This document shows positions 1 to 7,433 of a stretch of DNA of 64,000 nucleotides, piece by piece. Source of the stretch: Bacteroidota bacterium (GTDB lineage Bacteria > Bacteroidota > Bacteroidia > Bacteroidales > DTGW01); the NCBI GenBank assembly GCA_029572965.1, contig JAKPQD010000383.1, positions 124,001-188,000 on the forward strand. The letters are read 5' to 3'. The notes below the pieces were generated by a model, which had not been told where the DNA came from, ran no database searches, and was given only the letters and a program-made list of their open reading frames with translations. Made by a program: the position numbers and the translations under genes. Each line of letters starts with the position of its first letter. Position 1 is the first letter of the stretch.

Positions 1-99
1 CATGCAGCTTGGTTTACACGTGGCAATCTGCCCAATCGTCCCAATAATATTAGTATAGCAGGCGAACTTATTGATTTGTTCGAAAAGGGGGAGATATGA
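1..99 (+). CDS. C-terminal end of an unidentified protein (cut by window start)
   Basis: An open frame runs from base 1 to a TGA at 97-99 and encodes the last 32 residues of a protein, ending IAGELIDLFEKGEI. Its stop overlaps the ybaK start in an ATGA arrangement, so the two genes are probably co-transcribed and translationally coupled. The fragment is too short for me to recognise a family, and I give no function. Its composition looks like ordinary coding sequence. Confidence 0.6.
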   Translation, partial: HAAWFTRGNLPNRPNNISIAGELIDLFEKGEI

Positions 100-578
100 C
101 AAAGACCAATGCTGCCCGCTTGTTGGATGTTCAGGGCATAAAGTACGATTTAGTAGAATACACCGTTGACGAATCAGATTTAAGCGCTATTGCAGTGGCT
201 TCAAAGCTGGGACAAAATATCGAACAGGTGTTTAAAACCCTTGTTTTGCAAGGTGATAAAACGGGAGTATTCGTTTGTATCATTCCCGGGGGCGAAGAAC
301 TCGACCTTAAAAAGGCTGCCCATGTTTCAGGCAACAAAAGTGCCGCTATGGTTCCCCAAAAAGAAATACTGGGGATTACCGGTTACATTCGCGGAGGCTG
401 TTCACCGTTGGGGATGAAAAAGAAATTCCCGACATATATTGATGAGAGCTGTATTTTGCAGGATTACATTTTTGTGAGTGCCGGAATACGGGGATTGCAA
501 ATAAAAATAACGCCTAATGACTTAATCGCAAGCGCTTCATGCGAAGTAGCGGATTTAATTATGATAGGTAGTCATTAG
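96..578 (+). CDS. ybaK: YbaK/EbsC family aminoacyl-tRNA deacylase (Cys-tRNA(Pro) type)
   Basis: This is a cytoplasmic trans-editing enzyme that hydrolyses mischarged tRNA, in the best-known members Cys-tRNA(Pro). At 160 residues it has the family's usual length and covers the whole single-domain fold. Landmarks are VFKTLVLQGD with the conserved Lys at residue 47, the segment around KKAAHVSGNKSAAMV, and TGYIRGGCSPLGMKKKFPTY near residues 95-115. The start is fixed by a 4-base overlap with the upstream gene. The family is clear from these motifs. The exact tRNA substrate is inferred, because related YbaK/ProX proteins edit other aminoacyl-tRNAs. Confidence 0.92.
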   Translation: MTKTNAARLLDVQGIKYDLVEYTVDESDLSAIAVASKLGQNIEQVFKTLVLQGDKTGVFVCIIPGGEELDLKKAAHVSGNKSAAMVPQKEILGITGYIRGGCSPLGMKKKFPTYIDESCILQDYIFVSAGIRGLQIKITPNDLIASASCEVADLIMIGSH

Positions 579-672
579 GTTAATACCATTATGATGTATT
601 ATCAAATGTAAGGTTTATTTGCTATTATTTATCTTCTTTCCATTGGGTTTCTTACCGAATACCATTGTGTAA

Positions 673-708
673 AGGTTTCGGAAGTGATTTAGCTGTTTTC
701 TGAAACCT
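673..708 (+). terminator. possible terminator after ybaK
   Basis: AGGTTTC and GAAACCT pair across a short loop, and a T-rich stretch follows. The stem is short and lies about 95 bases after the ybaK stop, so the assignment is tentative. Confidence 0.3.
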
Positions 709-834
709 ATTTTCTCAATTTTTTATTTTTAGAAAACTTTCAAATCCACGTATTTATTTGTCTTTTACCTTGTTTTAAGCCCTGAATTTTCGTAAATTTA
801 TAGGAAATTAGCAGTAAAACTAAACTCTGGCAAG

Positions 835-1359
835 ATGAAGCGTTGGGTTGTCATATTGCTTTTTACCTTCTCTCTTTTATCTGCCCAGCAGGAAGATAAA
901 ACCACCAAAGGAGGGTTTGCAATCCAAGTAGGGAATGGGGTTTTGTATGGAGGTATGGGTGGAATGATTGAATATCAGTTACGTTTTAAAGATAATGTTC
1001 GTATAACACCTTACGTCGGTAGTGGATTCTCTGTAGGATGCTCAGACTCATCAAGTGCTGAATACGTTTGGTACAGTTATGCTATTGGCGTTAATCTTGA
1101 AATGGGCAGAATGCACAGGTTTATATTAGGTCCTCAGATAGTGGGAGCCAGAAATATTTCCAATGACCCTGAAAATGCTGTAATTTACAAGAAATCTTTG
1201 GATGGGCTGTCATTTATTGCCGGATATAAAGGAACAGCGCACTTTGGCTTAATGTGGCAGGTTGTTTTTGGGGTAGCCTGTCTTCAGGATCCTTTATTGC
1301 AGGATGATAAATACTTTTTTCAACCTCATGTGGGGCTGGGAATGGGGTATAAGTTTTAA
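835..1359 (+). CDS. hypothetical exported protein, possibly a small outer-membrane barrel
   Basis: This 174-residue protein begins with a clear signal peptide (MKRWVVILLFTFSLLSAQ, cleavage near residue 18). The mature part is rich in Gly, Tyr and alternating hydrophobic residues, with glycine-rich stretches such as GGMGGMIEYQL, and it ends in aromatic-Lys-Phe (GMGYKF). A terminal Phe after an amphipathic strand is typical of outer-membrane beta-barrels. I do not recognise a named family. It is monocistronic: about 255 bases separate it from ybaK, and the next gene is on the opposite strand. The localisation is inferred from the signal and the terminal residue only. Confidence 0.65.
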   Translation: MKRWVVILLFTFSLLSAQQEDKTTKGGFAIQVGNGVLYGGMGGMIEYQLRFKDNVRITPYVGSGFSVGCSDSSSAEYVWYSYAIGVNLEMGRMHRFILGPQIVGARNISNDPENAVIYKKSLDGLSFIAGYKGTAHFGLMWQVVFGVACLQDPLLQDDKYFFQPHVGLGMGYKF

Positions 1360-1428
1360 ACAAACGCCAGCTCAATAATAAATTTTATCTCAATCTTTTA
1401 AAAAGCCATTGTGGGGCGCATCCAAGCT

Positions 1429-1908
1429 TTAAATTTTAGTATTGTCCGCATAAAAAGTATTTTCGGCATTTTCAACAATCTTCTCTACATTCCTAAGGTG
1501 TTGCGGGAGTTTCAATATATCAACAATACTATCGACAGTGAGGGCATAGTGATAATTTTTGCCAGAAAAGTTGGCCGTAAAAAGATGTGCCACAGCAGTA
1601 GGCATGGGTTTTTCGACCCAAATAACAAAAGTCACTGCCCTGTTTTTAAACTCATTTTCGTTGACCTGTTCTCGCACCTTGATGACTTTATCCAGCGTTT
1701 CGTTGAAATCTTCGTAGTTACCCATGTGCAAGTCTCTAAAATCGAGCAAAACCTTTTTTATTGGTTTTGAAGCAAAATTCATCCCGCTAAAACGGGCATA
1801 AGCCGCAAATTCTTCCATTGAAAATTGGCCGCTGTACTTTTGTACCAATAAGTTTTCAGCCTCAAAAAGTTGATATTTTATTTCCATGAGCGTTTTAGGT
1901 TTAGTCAA
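1429..1908 (-). CDS. hypothetical protein, STAS/SpoIIAA-like fold suspected
   Basis: This is a 159-residue soluble protein with no signal peptide or membrane segment. Its segment order resembles the SpoIIAA/STAS-like small proteins found widely in Bacteroidota: KYSGQFSMEEFAAYAR, KPIKKVLLDFRDL, then AVTFVIWVEKP and an amphipathic C-terminal helix. The family assignment is weak and rests on that pattern alone. It converges on the preceding gene and stands alone on its strand. Partner and role are unknown. Confidence 0.6.
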   Translation of the reverse strand: MTKPKTLMEIKYQLFEAENLLVQKYSGQFSMEEFAAYARFSGMNFASKPIKKVLLDFRDLHMGNYEDFNETLDKVIKVREQVNENEFKNRAVTFVIWVEKPMPTAVAHLFTANFSGKNYHYALTVDSIVDILKLPQHLRNVEKIVENAENTFYADNTKI

Positions 1909-2627
1909 TATAAATATACTAAATTAGATAACACCACACTATCAACCGGAGGTAAATCTTGTTGAAATTGTGCATTTTACATTATAGTATTTTTAACAAA
2001 TACACTTTCATATTTTACAGAAGTTGTTTAAAAAAGGCAAAATGTCAACCACGATTTTTTTGAAAATACAATAACTAAAACAATAAAAAATTAGTTCTAC
2101 TTTTTAAATATATTGAAATTCAATTATATATAAATATGAAAGTAAAAAAGCAACGTAGTTGCTACCTCTTTGCAGTCAATAAAATTGCCATAGTCATCAG
2201 GTGTGCAGCACCGATATAGCATATAATATATTTCGCTACTAGGTAGCTTAATATTTACGAGCAACACTTTTCTACAAAGATTTTGCCGCTAAGCGGCTAA
2301 TAGCAAGGGTTAACTAATCTGTCAAAGTAGAATTAGCTTTGTTAAATGCATTAAAACAGTTCGTTAACATAAAACACTATTCCTATTCCTATCCTATCCC
2401 TTGAATAATAATATAATTGTCAATATGACAGAATAATCCTCCTTTGTGCAATAATTGTTCATAACCTTTAGGGTCTTTAATTCATATTTTTGGTTCGTTT
2501 AGATAAAAGAAAGTTTTCTAAAAATACAAACTAAGAAATACTCGTACTCACACATACACTATGTTTTTTATTCAACTAAATACTTATTCACTAACTAAGC
2601 CGAAAGGCATAAACAAACAAATTAATT
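1909..2627. other. 719-bp AT-rich intergenic region carrying the left arm of an inverted repeat
   Basis: I see no plausible gene here. Bases 2103-2335 are the left copy of an inverted repeat whose partner lies at 6231-6467. The remainder is AT-rich and must contain the divergent promoters for the flanking genes. I could not place a convincing -7/-33 pair for the large surface-protein gene. Confidence 0.6.
2103..2335 (+). repeat. left copy of a ~235-bp inverted repeat with three internal hairpins
   Basis: The reverse complement of this stretch is found at 6231-6467 with only scattered differences and a 4-base indel near the outer end. It contains short perfect hairpins: GCAAC-gta-GTTGC, GCTAC-tag-GTAGC and GCCGC-taa-GCGGC. 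In the other copy the middle hairpin is GCCAC-tac-GTGGC, so a T-A pair has changed to C-G on both arms. The copies flank the 1144-residue surface protein. They could be a noncoding repeat family or the ends of an element. Confidence 0.85.
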
Positions 2628-5600
2628 ATGAAAAAACTATTTATTTTTCTGGTAGCGTTTTTTATCGCTACAAGCTTCGCGCAAGCTGCCGCAGATATCA
2701 ATCTGGGCGATTTTGAGGATGGAACTGTCAACTCATGGGTAACTTGGGGTGGAACAGTTACAAATGCCAGCAATCCTCTAAAAAACACAGACAACAATTC
2801 TGACAAGGTATTGCAGGTTGTAACAACAGCCCAATATCAAGGTGTTGCCAAAGGTGGATTAAATGTAAACATCGCAGATTACCAAAAAGTAACTTTAGAT
2901 GTTTACGACCCTACCGGAGCAGTAAATTTCATTGTCAATGTATATGGCAAAAATGCCAGTAATTCAGATGTTTCAAAGGGTTTCTACCCATCTACTAATG
3001 CCGGGGCTTGGAAACATTATGAAGTGGACTTGACCAATTCTACCAACTTTGGTACATTTGTTTCAATAACACAAATTGCCCTTCAGAATAATACTGTTGC
3101 TACAAACTTACTTTTCGACAATATAAAAATTGTAGCCAAGCCATCAACCCCACCTACCAAAATCACTTTATCTGCTGCAACATTAACGCCTATTGTAGGT
3201 AAAAAAATAACAACAAGCTTAACAGTAGAACCAGCCACAGCAGGTTCGCAAGTTACCTATGGTACCTCAGATGCCACTATTGCAACAGTTACCTCTGCCG
3301 GTGTAGTAACTGCACTAAAGGCCGGCGCTGTGAAAATTTATGCCACCAGCACATTAGATGCCAACGTAAGCGACACCCTGTTTTTTACAATATCTGACCC
3401 TGTTGTAGGGACATCAATGGTACAGGCCAATTTTGAAAACGGTATCAATCCTAACCAAACCCAGGGCGGATGGAATGGCGCTGGCACACCTGCCCCAACT
3501 GTCACGATAGTTGACAACCCTAATAAAGTAGGAAATTCATCAGACAAAGTACTGAAAGTAGAAAAATGCAACCGTTATGCTGCAGCAGTTAAGACACCGG
3601 CTATTGACCTCAACAAATACAACAGGATTAAGTTTAAAGTATATTCAGACTCTGCTTATGTTGATTTCCAATTTGCAATGAACATCAATAACAGTATTGC
3701 TGAAAAATACACCGCTACAGGAATCACCAAAGCCACATGGACAGAGTACGAGTATGTTATTGACCCTGCTATGGCTGCTGATGGCCAGTTCTATATCAAA
3801 ATGAATTCTCCAAAAGCAACATACAGCAGGGTTACCCCTCCTAATGCCGACTCATTAGGTTATACCTTCTATATTGACTCTATAACCTTTATTGCCGGAG
3901 ATGGTTCAACTTACAAACCAGTTAACGCATTGACAATTAGGGGCGCTAACAATGTAAACACTATCACAACCGACAACGGCACATTGCAAATGGAAGCTGT
4001 GTTTACCCCTGAAGATGCAAGTAACAAAAGTGTAACATGGAGCCTGGTTAATCAAAACGCCGATACTGCTACTATCTCAGCTACAGGGTTGCTTACAGCA
4101 GTTCGTAATGCAACAGTTAAAGTAAAAGCTGTTTCTGTTGACGGAGGTTTCTCTGCTACACAAGACATTGCTATCAGCAACCAGGTTGTACCTGTTGCAG
4201 GTATTACTATTACAGCCCCGGACACCATAAGAGCGGCTAATGGCCCGGCCAAATTTTTTGCTTCTATAAGCCCTGCCGATGCTGATACATTAACTTATAT
4301 TTCAAGTTTAGTTGACAGCACCGGTAATGCAGTTACTACAGCATCTATCAATGCGGCAGATTCTACAATCACATCTTTAGCCAACGGCTATGCCATACTT
4401 AAAGTTGTAGCTGCAGGTAACAGTACTATTAAAGCCGAAAAAACCATTATTATCGTTTACCAGGAAGTGTTTGTTGACAGTGTTAAACTAACCTTTGATA
4501 ATGACACTACTATTACCACAAGAAAAGGTTCTATTGAGTTAAAGGCTAATGTTTATCCATCATACGCAACTAATACCAACGTAACATGGAGTGTAAGCGA
4601 TGCTACTATTGCTACAGTTAGCAATAAAGGTGTTGTAAAAGCCAATGGTACCAAAAATGGCAGCTTTATGGTTTATGTTACCAGCAATGAAGGAGCAAAG
4701 AAAGACTCTATCAGAATTACCGCTTCTAACCAGGTATTGTTCAACTTAGCTACATTTGCAGGCGACCTTCCTGCCGGAGCTACTATTGATACCATTGAAG
4801 GTAAAAAATATTTGAAAGTACGCGTAAATGGCTGGAATACAACAATAGCTGTTGAACCTGTTGTTACTTATTCAAATTCTACCGCTAAATTTACTTACAA
4901 ATACGATAAAGACACAGTTACTAAAACTGATGTTGTTCAAGCCTTTATCCAATTTGCCGATAGCGGTTTTGTAAGCAAAAAAGCATTTACTGAAAACCCT
5001 GCTTCTACAACTTTCAAAACGGTTACAGCTAAATTACAAGCTGATACGATTGTAAACCTTCAGATTGCAGCTCAATCAACAGCTAACTGGTCTGCCCTTA
5101 AAGGCTATGTTGTTTACATCAGCCAGATGGAATTCACCAATCCTTTCAACATGACTACATTTGAAGGCAAAGTGCCTGACGGAGGCGAGATTGTTAAAAT
5201 TAACAACAAAGATTACTTAAAAATCAGGGTTAACGGTTGGGGCACAGCATTTGCCATCGAACCGGTAGTTGCTAAGTCATACTCAACAGTGAAATTCTCT
5301 TACAAATATGACAAAGACACTGTTACCAAAACTGATGCAGTTCAGGCATTTATTCAGTTAGCCCCGGGTGATTTCAAGAAAAACAAAGCTATTACCGACA
5401 ATCCTGCTTCTACAACCATTAAGGAGTTGACATCAACTTTAGTAGATACAACATTTAGCATGCTTCAGCTTGCAGCCCAATCAACAGCTAACTGGTCAGC
5501 TCTTAAAGGCTATGTTGTTTACATTGGTAAAATGGAATTCTTCACTCCTGTTCTTGTAACAAAGATCGAAATCAGCGGTGAGTCTTCTATTACAACAGCC

Positions 5601-6062
5601 AAAGGAACTACAACCTTAACAGCTAAAGTAACTCCTACCAATGCGACAACCACTGCTGTTAAATGGAGTGTTGACAATACGGCCATTGCTACTATTGATG
5701 CAAAAACAGGAGTATTGACTGCTGTTGCTAATGGTACAGTAGTAGTAACAGCCACAGCTACTGATGCTTCTGGCGTAAAAGCTACATTTACTGTTACTAT
5801 CACAGGTCAAACCAGCATTAACAATGCTTCTATTGCAAGTCTTTCGGTTTACCCTAACCCTGTTGTAGATGTATTAAACATTCGCAGTAACGAAACCATC
5901 AGCACAGTTGCTATATACAGCATGTCTGGCCAACTTAACCGTATTGCCAGTGTTAATGGCAATAGCGTTGAACTCAACCTTTCAGGATTGAAAAATGGGG
6001 TTTATTTTGTAAAAATCCAAACTGCTAATGGCTCTACAACTCAAAAAGTTGTTAAGAAATAA
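2628..6062 (+). CDS. large secreted multidomain surface protein with Ig-like (Big_2) domains and type IX sorting tail
   Basis: This 1144-residue protein has a signal peptide (residues 1-20, ending FAQA). Approximate layout: a jelly-roll-like domain (25-173), a Big_2-type Ig domain (176-257), a second jelly-roll-like domain (262-428), three Ig-like domains (430-700), two near-identical units of about 133 residues (704-836 and 839-973), a last Big_2 domain (973-1061) and a C-terminal domain starting SVYPNPVVDVLNI. That last domain is the type A sorting signal of the type IX secretion system, so the protein is expected on the surface or released. The two jelly-roll domains resemble carbohydrate-binding modules, but no catalytic domain is visible. 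Adhesion or polysaccharide binding is an inference. The duplicated units share about 50 almost unchanged bases near 5077 and 5474, which points to recent duplication. Confidence 0.88.
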   Translation: MKKLFIFLVAFFIATSFAQAAADINLGDFEDGTVNSWVTWGGTVTNASNPLKNTDNNSDKVLQVVTTAQYQGVAKGGLNVNIADYQKVTLDVYDPTGAVNFIVNVYGKNASNSDVSKGFYPSTNAGAWKHYEVDLTNSTNFGTFVSITQIALQNNTVATNLLFDNIKIVAKPSTPPTKITLSAATLTPIVGKKITTSLTVEPATAGSQVTYGTSDATIATVTSAGVVTALKAGAVKIYATSTLDANVSDTLFFTISDPVVGTSMVQANFENGINPNQTQGGWNGAGTPAPTVTIVDNPNKVGNSSDKVLKVEKCNRYAAAVKTPAIDLNKYNRIKFKVYSDSAYVDFQFAMNINNSIAEKYTATGITKATWTEYEYVIDPAMAADGQFYIKMNSPKATYSRVTPPNADSLGYTFYIDSITFIAGDGSTYKPVNALTIRGANNVNTITTDNGTLQMEAVFTPEDASNKSVTWSLVNQNADTATISATGLLTAVRNATVKVKAVSVDGGFSATQDIAISNQVVPVAGITITAPDTIRAANGPAKFFASISPADADTLTYISSLVDSTGNAVTTASINAADSTITSLANGYAILKVVAAGNSTIKAEKTIIIVYQEVFVDSVKLTFDNDTTITTRKGSIELKANVYPSYATNTNVTWSVSDATIATVSNKGVVKANGTKNGSFMVYVTSNEGAKKDSIRITASNQVLFNLATFAGDLPAGATIDTIEGKKYLKVRVNGWNTTIAVEPVVTYSNSTAKFTYKYDKDTVTKTDVVQAFIQFADSGFVSKKAFTENPASTTFKTVTAKLQADTIVNLQIAAQSTANWSALKGYVVYISQMEFTNPFNMTTFEGKVPDGGEIVKINNKDYLKIRVNGWGTAFAIEPVVAKSYSTVKFSYKYDKDTVTKTDAVQAFIQLAPGDFKKNKAITDNPASTTIKELTSTLVDTTFSMLQLAAQSTANWSALKGYVVYIGKMEFFTPVLVTKIEISGESSITTAKGTTTLTAKVTPTNATTTAVKWSVDNTAIATIDAKTGVLTAVANGTVVVTATATDASGVKATFTVTITGQTSINNASIASLSVYPNPVVDVLNIRSNETISTVAIYSMSGQLNRIASVNGNSVELNLSGLKNGVYFVKIQTANGSTTQKVVKK

Positions 6063-6081
6063 TCTTATCATCTTATAAAGC

Positions 6082-6115
6082 AAAAAAGCGGAGCTCAATA
6101 GGTTCCGCTTTTTTT
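6082..6115 (+). terminator. rho-independent terminator of the surface-protein gene
   Basis: AAAAAAGCGGA and TCCGCTTTTTT form an 11-bp stem around a short loop, followed by more T residues. It lies 20 bases after the stop codon. Confidence 0.85.
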
Positions 6116-6230
6116 GTTTTGTTCCTGGGTTGCAGAGTCTTTCATAAACACAATCATTTGTTAAGCATTTTTAAACATGATACCAACAGCTCAATTTTAC
6201 TTTAACCCTAATTAAATATTAGAAAATACT

Positions 6231-6467
6231 TAATTCTACTTTGACAGATTAGTTAACCCTTGCTATTAGCCGCTTAGCGGCGAAATCTTTATAGAAAAAT
6301 GTTGTTCGTAAATATTAAGCCACGTAGTGGCGAAATATATTATATGCTATATCGGTGCTGCACACCTGATGACTATGGCAATTTTATTGACTGCAAAGAG
6401 GTAGCAACTACGTTGCTTTTTACCTTCATATTTTAACTATATGTAATTGTATTTCAATATATTTAAA
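6231..6467 (-). repeat. right copy of the ~235-bp inverted repeat
   Basis: This is the reverse complement of 2103-2335. The palindromes GCCGC/GCGGC, GCCAC/GTGGC and GCAAC/GTTGC all recur in the same order and spacing. The middle hairpin shows a compensatory base-pair change against the left copy, so the hairpin rather than the primary sequence appears to be conserved. Confidence 0.85.
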
Positions 6468-6587
6468 CTTGTCAAAAAAAGAATTATAAGAAATTTACTT
6501 TTAAGAATAAGGGTAACACTAAAAGCAAGTGTGAACTATAAATATTTTTGTAAGTCTAATAATAAGTAAAATATTAATCGAAACAAT

Positions 6588-7367
6588 ATGATTTTACGAG
6601 GCACCTTTTTTTCAGGTAAATTGGAGATAGAAACCAATATTACCTTTGTAGCTCCTGATAATTTTTCAGGTCAGCCCTATAAAGTAGTATATCTGTTGCA
6701 TGGGATATGCGGAAGAAGCGGAGATTGGGTTGACTATACCCTGTTGCCCAATTACTCAAAAGAATATCATGCAATATTTGTTATGCCTGAAGTAGCCCGC
6801 AGTTTCTATTCGGACATGAAGTACGGCCTGAATTATTTCAGTTACATCACCGAAGAGCTCCCTTTAATGTGCAACAGTATTTTTAAAATATCGGCAAAAA
6901 AAGAAGACATAGCCATTATTGGAGCTTCAATGGGAGGATACGGAGCTTTGAAATGTACCTTATCAAAACCTGAGCAATATGGTTTTTGCGGAGCTTTTTC
7001 TTCTCCCTGTTTAATGCTCAAAGAATCTCTTGAGTATTGCGAAGGAGCCAAAAGATTCAAAGAACTGTTTGGTGAGGCCTTGTTTAAAGACTTTCAGGCT
7101 GTATTTGGCGAAAATATTGAATGGGATCCGCGTGAAGACGTGATAGAACTGGCCAAAGAAACAAAAGATAAAACAACAAAGCCTAAGTTATATATAACCT
7201 GCGGAACAGAAGACTTTTTTTATGGTGATAACAAAAGGTATTTTGCTACATTGCAAAGCTTAGGATATGATCCTGTTTTTGAAGACTGGCAAGGCAACCA
7301 TGATTGGACTTTTTTTAATGAAGCGCTAAGAAGAGCATTAAAGCATTTCATTGAAAAAGAAAAATGA
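6588..7367 (+). CDS. esterase family protein (alpha/beta hydrolase, EstA/tributyrin-esterase-like)
   Basis: This is a 259-residue alpha/beta hydrolase of the putative esterase family, which includes S-formylglutathione hydrolase and tributyrin esterase. The nucleophile elbow GASMGGYGA places the catalytic Ser at residue 114. YLLHGICG (35-42) is the oxyanion-hole region. Asp209 in CGTEDFF and His238 in GNHDWTFF complete the expected triad. There is no signal peptide, so it is probably cytoplasmic. Neighbours give no hint of substrate: it sits alone between the repeat-flanked surface gene and the convergent hrpB. Short acyl or acetyl esters are the likely substrate class. Confidence 0.85.
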   Translation: MILRGTFFSGKLEIETNITFVAPDNFSGQPYKVVYLLHGICGRSGDWVDYTLLPNYSKEYHAIFVMPEVARSFYSDMKYGLNYFSYITEELPLMCNSIFKISAKKEDIAIIGASMGGYGALKCTLSKPEQYGFCGAFSSPCLMLKESLEYCEGAKRFKELFGEALFKDFQAVFGENIEWDPREDVIELAKETKDKTTKPKLYITCGTEDFFYGDNKRYFATLQSLGYDPVFEDWQGNHDWTFFNEALRRALKHFIEKEK

Positions 7368-7433
7368 ATACAACGTTAGAAATTTTTCCTCAAATCAAAA
7401 GAAGTTGACTTCATAAAACAAGTAAACAAAGTT

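Larger units (their letters stand above)
6063..6587. other. 525-bp intergenic region with a terminator and the right arm of the inverted repeat
   Basis: It holds the terminator at 6082-6115 and the repeat arm at 6231-6467, then about 120 AT-rich bases that must carry the promoter of the esterase gene. I see no gene in it. Confidence 0.6.

Noticed and set aside
1411-1770. 119-codon frame opposite the 159-residue hypothetical protein
   Set aside because: The minus-strand protein has normal composition and a plausible fold pattern; the plus frame does not.
5519-5803. 94-codon antisense frame in the surface-protein gene, rich in Val/Ala/Thr
   Set aside because: It is the mirror of Thr/Ala-rich Ig domain codons; the sense strand has clear Big_2 domains.
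2103-6467. Composite transposon reading of the inverted repeats
   Set aside because: No transposase or recombinase lies between or beside the arms and no target-site duplication is evident; kept only as a repeat-flanked gene.
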